Positions 49,101 through 50,032 of a DNA stretch of 50,032 bases are shown one piece after another. The DNA is from Lachnospiraceae bacterium. GTDB taxonomy: Bacteria; Bacillota; Clostridia; Lachnospirales; Lachnospiraceae. The first letter of the stretch is position 1. The number at the start of each line of letters is the position of its first letter. The stretch spans positions 1 to 50,032 of the forward strand of contig JAKSRP010000009.1 of assembly GCA_024403555.1 (NCBI GenBank), read 5' to 3'. The notes under the pieces were generated by a model. It saw nothing but the letters and a program-made list of their open reading frames with translations. It had not been told where the DNA came from and did no database searches. A program made the position numbers and the translations under genes.

Positions 49101-49671
49101 AATCATCATAATCCCAAGCTTCGATCTTCTGGTATTCGTGAGATGTACGGAAACCATCGAAGAAGTGAAGTACTGGAACGGATCCTTTGATTGTGGAAAG
49201 GTGAGCAACTGCACCTAAGTCCATAACTTCCTGTACGTTAGAGCTACATAACATAGCGAAACCTGTCTGACGACAAGCGTAAACGTCGGAGTGATCACCA
49301 AAGATATTTAATGCGTGAGATGCTAATGCACGAGCAGAAACATCGATTACACATGGTAATAATTCACCAGCGATTTTGTACATGTTAGGAATCATAAGTA
49401 ATAATCCCTGAGATGCTGTATATGTTGTTGTTAAAGCACCTGAAGATAAAGAACCATGTACTGCACCAGCTGCACCACCTTCGGATTCCATTTCTACTAA
49501 TTTAACTGTGTTACCAAAGATGTTTTTTCTACCCTGTGTAGCCCACTGGTCTGTAGATTCAGCCATTGGAGAGGATGGTGTGATTGGGAAGATAGCTGCA
49601 CATTCTGTGAATGCGTATGATACGTGAGCGGCAGCTGTGTTACCATCCATAGTTTTCATTTTTCTTGCCAT
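46159..49671 (-). CDS. nifJ: Pyruvate:ferredoxin (flavodoxin) oxidoreductase
   Basis: 1170 residues, a complete single-chain PFOR. It converts pyruvate and CoA to acetyl-CoA and CO2 and reduces ferredoxin. Domains in order: pyruvate-binding (IFPITPSSPMAE, TYTASQGLLLM), the middle domain, two 4Fe-4S motifs around residues 685-750 (CIQCNFCSYVCPHACIRP and CTGCGSCVNVCPGKKG), then the TPP domain with CAGCGETPYAKL, GDGWAYDIGYGGLDH and VYSNTGGQASKST. The start follows AGGAGGGAC. Codon use is strongly biased (highly expressed). The gene stands alone with a long structured leader. Confidence 0.97.
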   Translation of the reverse strand: MARKMKTMDGNTAAAHVSYAFTECAAIFPITPSSPMAESTDQWATQGRKNIFGNTVKLVEMESEGGAAGAVHGSLSSGALTTTYTASQGLLLMIPNMYKIAGELLPCVIDVSARALASHALNIFGDHSDVYACRQTGFAMLCSSNVQEVMDLGAVAHLSTIKGSVPVLHFFDGFRTSHEYQKIEAWDYDDLADMVDYDKVREFKKKCLNPERPVLRGSAQNPDIFFQAREACNTYYDAFPAIVEEYMDKVNAKLGTNYSLFNYYGPEDAESVIIAMGSVCDTIEETIDYLVAKGEKVGVVKVRLYRPFVAEKLVEAIPDTVKVINVLDRSKEPGSLGEPLFLDVVAALKGTKFDAVPVNGGRYGMGSKDTTPADIIATFANTEKKEFTLAITDDVTNLSLERGEIPVTAPESIVACKFWGLGADGTVGANKNSVKIIGDHTDKYAQAYFDYDSKKSGGVTMSHLRFGDDPIKSTYLINKADFVACHCQPYVYKYNMVQDLKDNGTFLLNTTWTPEELDEKLPGQVKAYLAQHNIKFYTINGVKIGKEIGLGNRINTVLQSAFFKLSGIIPEEDAIQYMKDAATKSYSKKGDHIVKMNHDAIDAGAKAIVEVPVPAEWANCQPEPLFTDVTGDRADLVDYVNSIQNYVNSQTANTLPVSALLPYADGHMPQGSAAYEKRGVAVDVPAWNADNCIQCNFCSYVCPHACIRPIAMTEEELAAAPEGTASLPLTGVAGYKFVMTTTVLDCTGCGSCVNVCPGKKGNKALTMQPLDSQLAQQDIYTYGQTLDIKEDVVAKFGEASVKGSQFKQPLLEFSGACAGCGETPYAKLVTQLFGERMYVANATGCTSIWAGSSPATPYTVNKKGQGPAWCNSLFEDNAQFGLGMYLGQKTIRDQLKEKIVALGETAENPEVKEAIADYLATYNVGLTNGVATDKMVAAMEACGCDACAEILDNKEFLSKKSQWIFGGDGWAYDIGYGGLDHVLASGEDVNVFVFDTEVYSNTGGQASKSTNTGAIAQFAAAGKEIKKKDLAAIAMSYGYIYVAQISMGANMQQCVKAIAEAEAYPGPSLVIAYAPCINHGIKGGMSIAMTEEKKAVETGYWHLFRFNPEAEKQFTLDSKAPTKDYQEFLMGEVRYNALARQNPERAKDLFAKAEATAKAKYEALVKKNEQ

Positions 49672-49703
49672 TTTATTTGTCCCTCCTAAATAATTTTGGC
49701 GTA

Positions 49704-49791
49704 AAAGGTTGTTAAACCTTTCACATATTTCTGACCAATGAAAAAGTCAGAAATAGTAACAATCTGCAAAATTGCATAGTTGCGCAGATTG
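49704..49791 (-). other. Three successive hairpins in the nifJ leader
   Basis: CAATCTGC / GCAGATTG (49760-49767 and 49784-49791), ATTTCTGAC / GTCAGAAAT (49727-49735 and 49746-49754) and AAAGGTT / AACCTTT (49704-49710 and 49715-49721) follow each other just upstream of the ribosome binding site. None carries a T run, so they are not terminators; mRNA stability or translation control is possible. The last one overlaps a Rex-like match at 49709-49726. Confidence 0.6.
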
Positions 49792-50032
49792 CCCTCATAT
49801 AACAGATAATCATATTTTACAACATTTTGCCAATGATGAAAAGTAGATTATCCTATTTTTTAATTATTTTTTTAGATACGTTGTTAAAAAATCATTCAAT
49901 ATTACACTTCATAAGTGAATCAATTACAAAAATTTACGAATTATTTTTGTGACTTTACATGTTCTTCATACGTTTTTGTAAAGACATGTTCCTTGCTTCC
50001 TTTTTCTTTTGTATGGTTGTTGTTTTTTTTTT
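49792..50032. other. AT-rich region upstream of nifJ
   Basis: No gene is recognised to the end of the window. A promoter for nifJ must lie here, but only weak candidates are visible (for example TTGTAA with TATGAG 17 bp later on the minus strand, about 49795-49825). The neighbouring gene beyond 50032 is not in view. Confidence 0.4.

Noticed and set aside
1-50032. tRNA, rRNA, tmRNA, SRP or RNase P RNA genes
   Set aside because: Gaps were read on both strands and none shows the characteristic conserved cores; the only confident structured RNA is the ileS T-box.

Overview
The window looks like ordinary chromosome from a low-GC, strictly anaerobic Clostridia bacterium, most likely Lachnospiraceae. 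This is inferred from the gene set: a single-chain pyruvate:ferredoxin oxidoreductase, an [FeFe] hydrogenase, an AmtB-PII fusion, meso-DAP dehydrogenase, a cdaA/cdaR pair, a T-box-controlled ileS, and a CIRCE box at htpG. I see no rRNA, tRNA, phage, insertion sequence or CRISPR array.

Layout. 0.1-4 kb: a LacI-type regulator, two Cof-type HAD phosphatases, and a divergent DeoR-type regulator. 3.9-4.5 kb: two inverted copies of a ~180-bp imperfect palindrome, one at the 3' end of each convergent gene. 4.5-12.6 kb: DEAD-box helicase, GIY-YIG protein, glycogen phosphorylase, and ileS with a T-box leader. 12.6-20 kb: an eight-gene minus-strand run of LytTR response regulator, membrane GHKL ATPase protein, four tandem multi-TM proteins that each carry a histidine-kinase phosphoacceptor helix but no ATPase domain, a pseudouridine synthase and a transglutaminase-like protein. 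20-27 kb: isocitrate dehydrogenase, an AAA/DUF4143 ATPase behind three 32-bp repeats, and a two-gene [FeFe] hydrogenase/flavoprotein operon. 27-32.4 kb: htpG, a DUF5721-like protein, an HtrA protease and an LCP enzyme. 32.4-36.6 kb: cdaR, cdaA, two unknown membrane genes and an orphan LytTR protein. 36.7-41.5 kb: cysK, amtB-glnB, ddh and carbonic anhydrase. 41.5-44.4 kb: a GH13 alpha-glucosidase with a divergent AraC regulator. 44.4-50 kb: mrp, rpe and nifJ with a structured leader.

How the genes fit together. nifJ makes reduced ferredoxin from pyruvate, and the hydrogenase/flavoprotein pair can discharge ferredoxin and NAD(P)H as H2. glgP and malL supply sugar phosphate and glucose. cysK, ddh, amtB-glnB and icd cover nitrogen, sulfur and amino-acid metabolism. 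cdaA makes c-di-AMP, while LCP and HtrA act at the envelope.

The strongest candidates for undescribed biology are (a) the split kinase locus at 14.7-20 kb, where four different membrane sensors appear to share one separate ATPase and one response regulator, and (b) the paired palindromes at 3.9-4.5 kb, whose arms are conserved, with one clear compensatory change, while their central stems are unrelated. All assignments come from reading the sequence; no database search was run.
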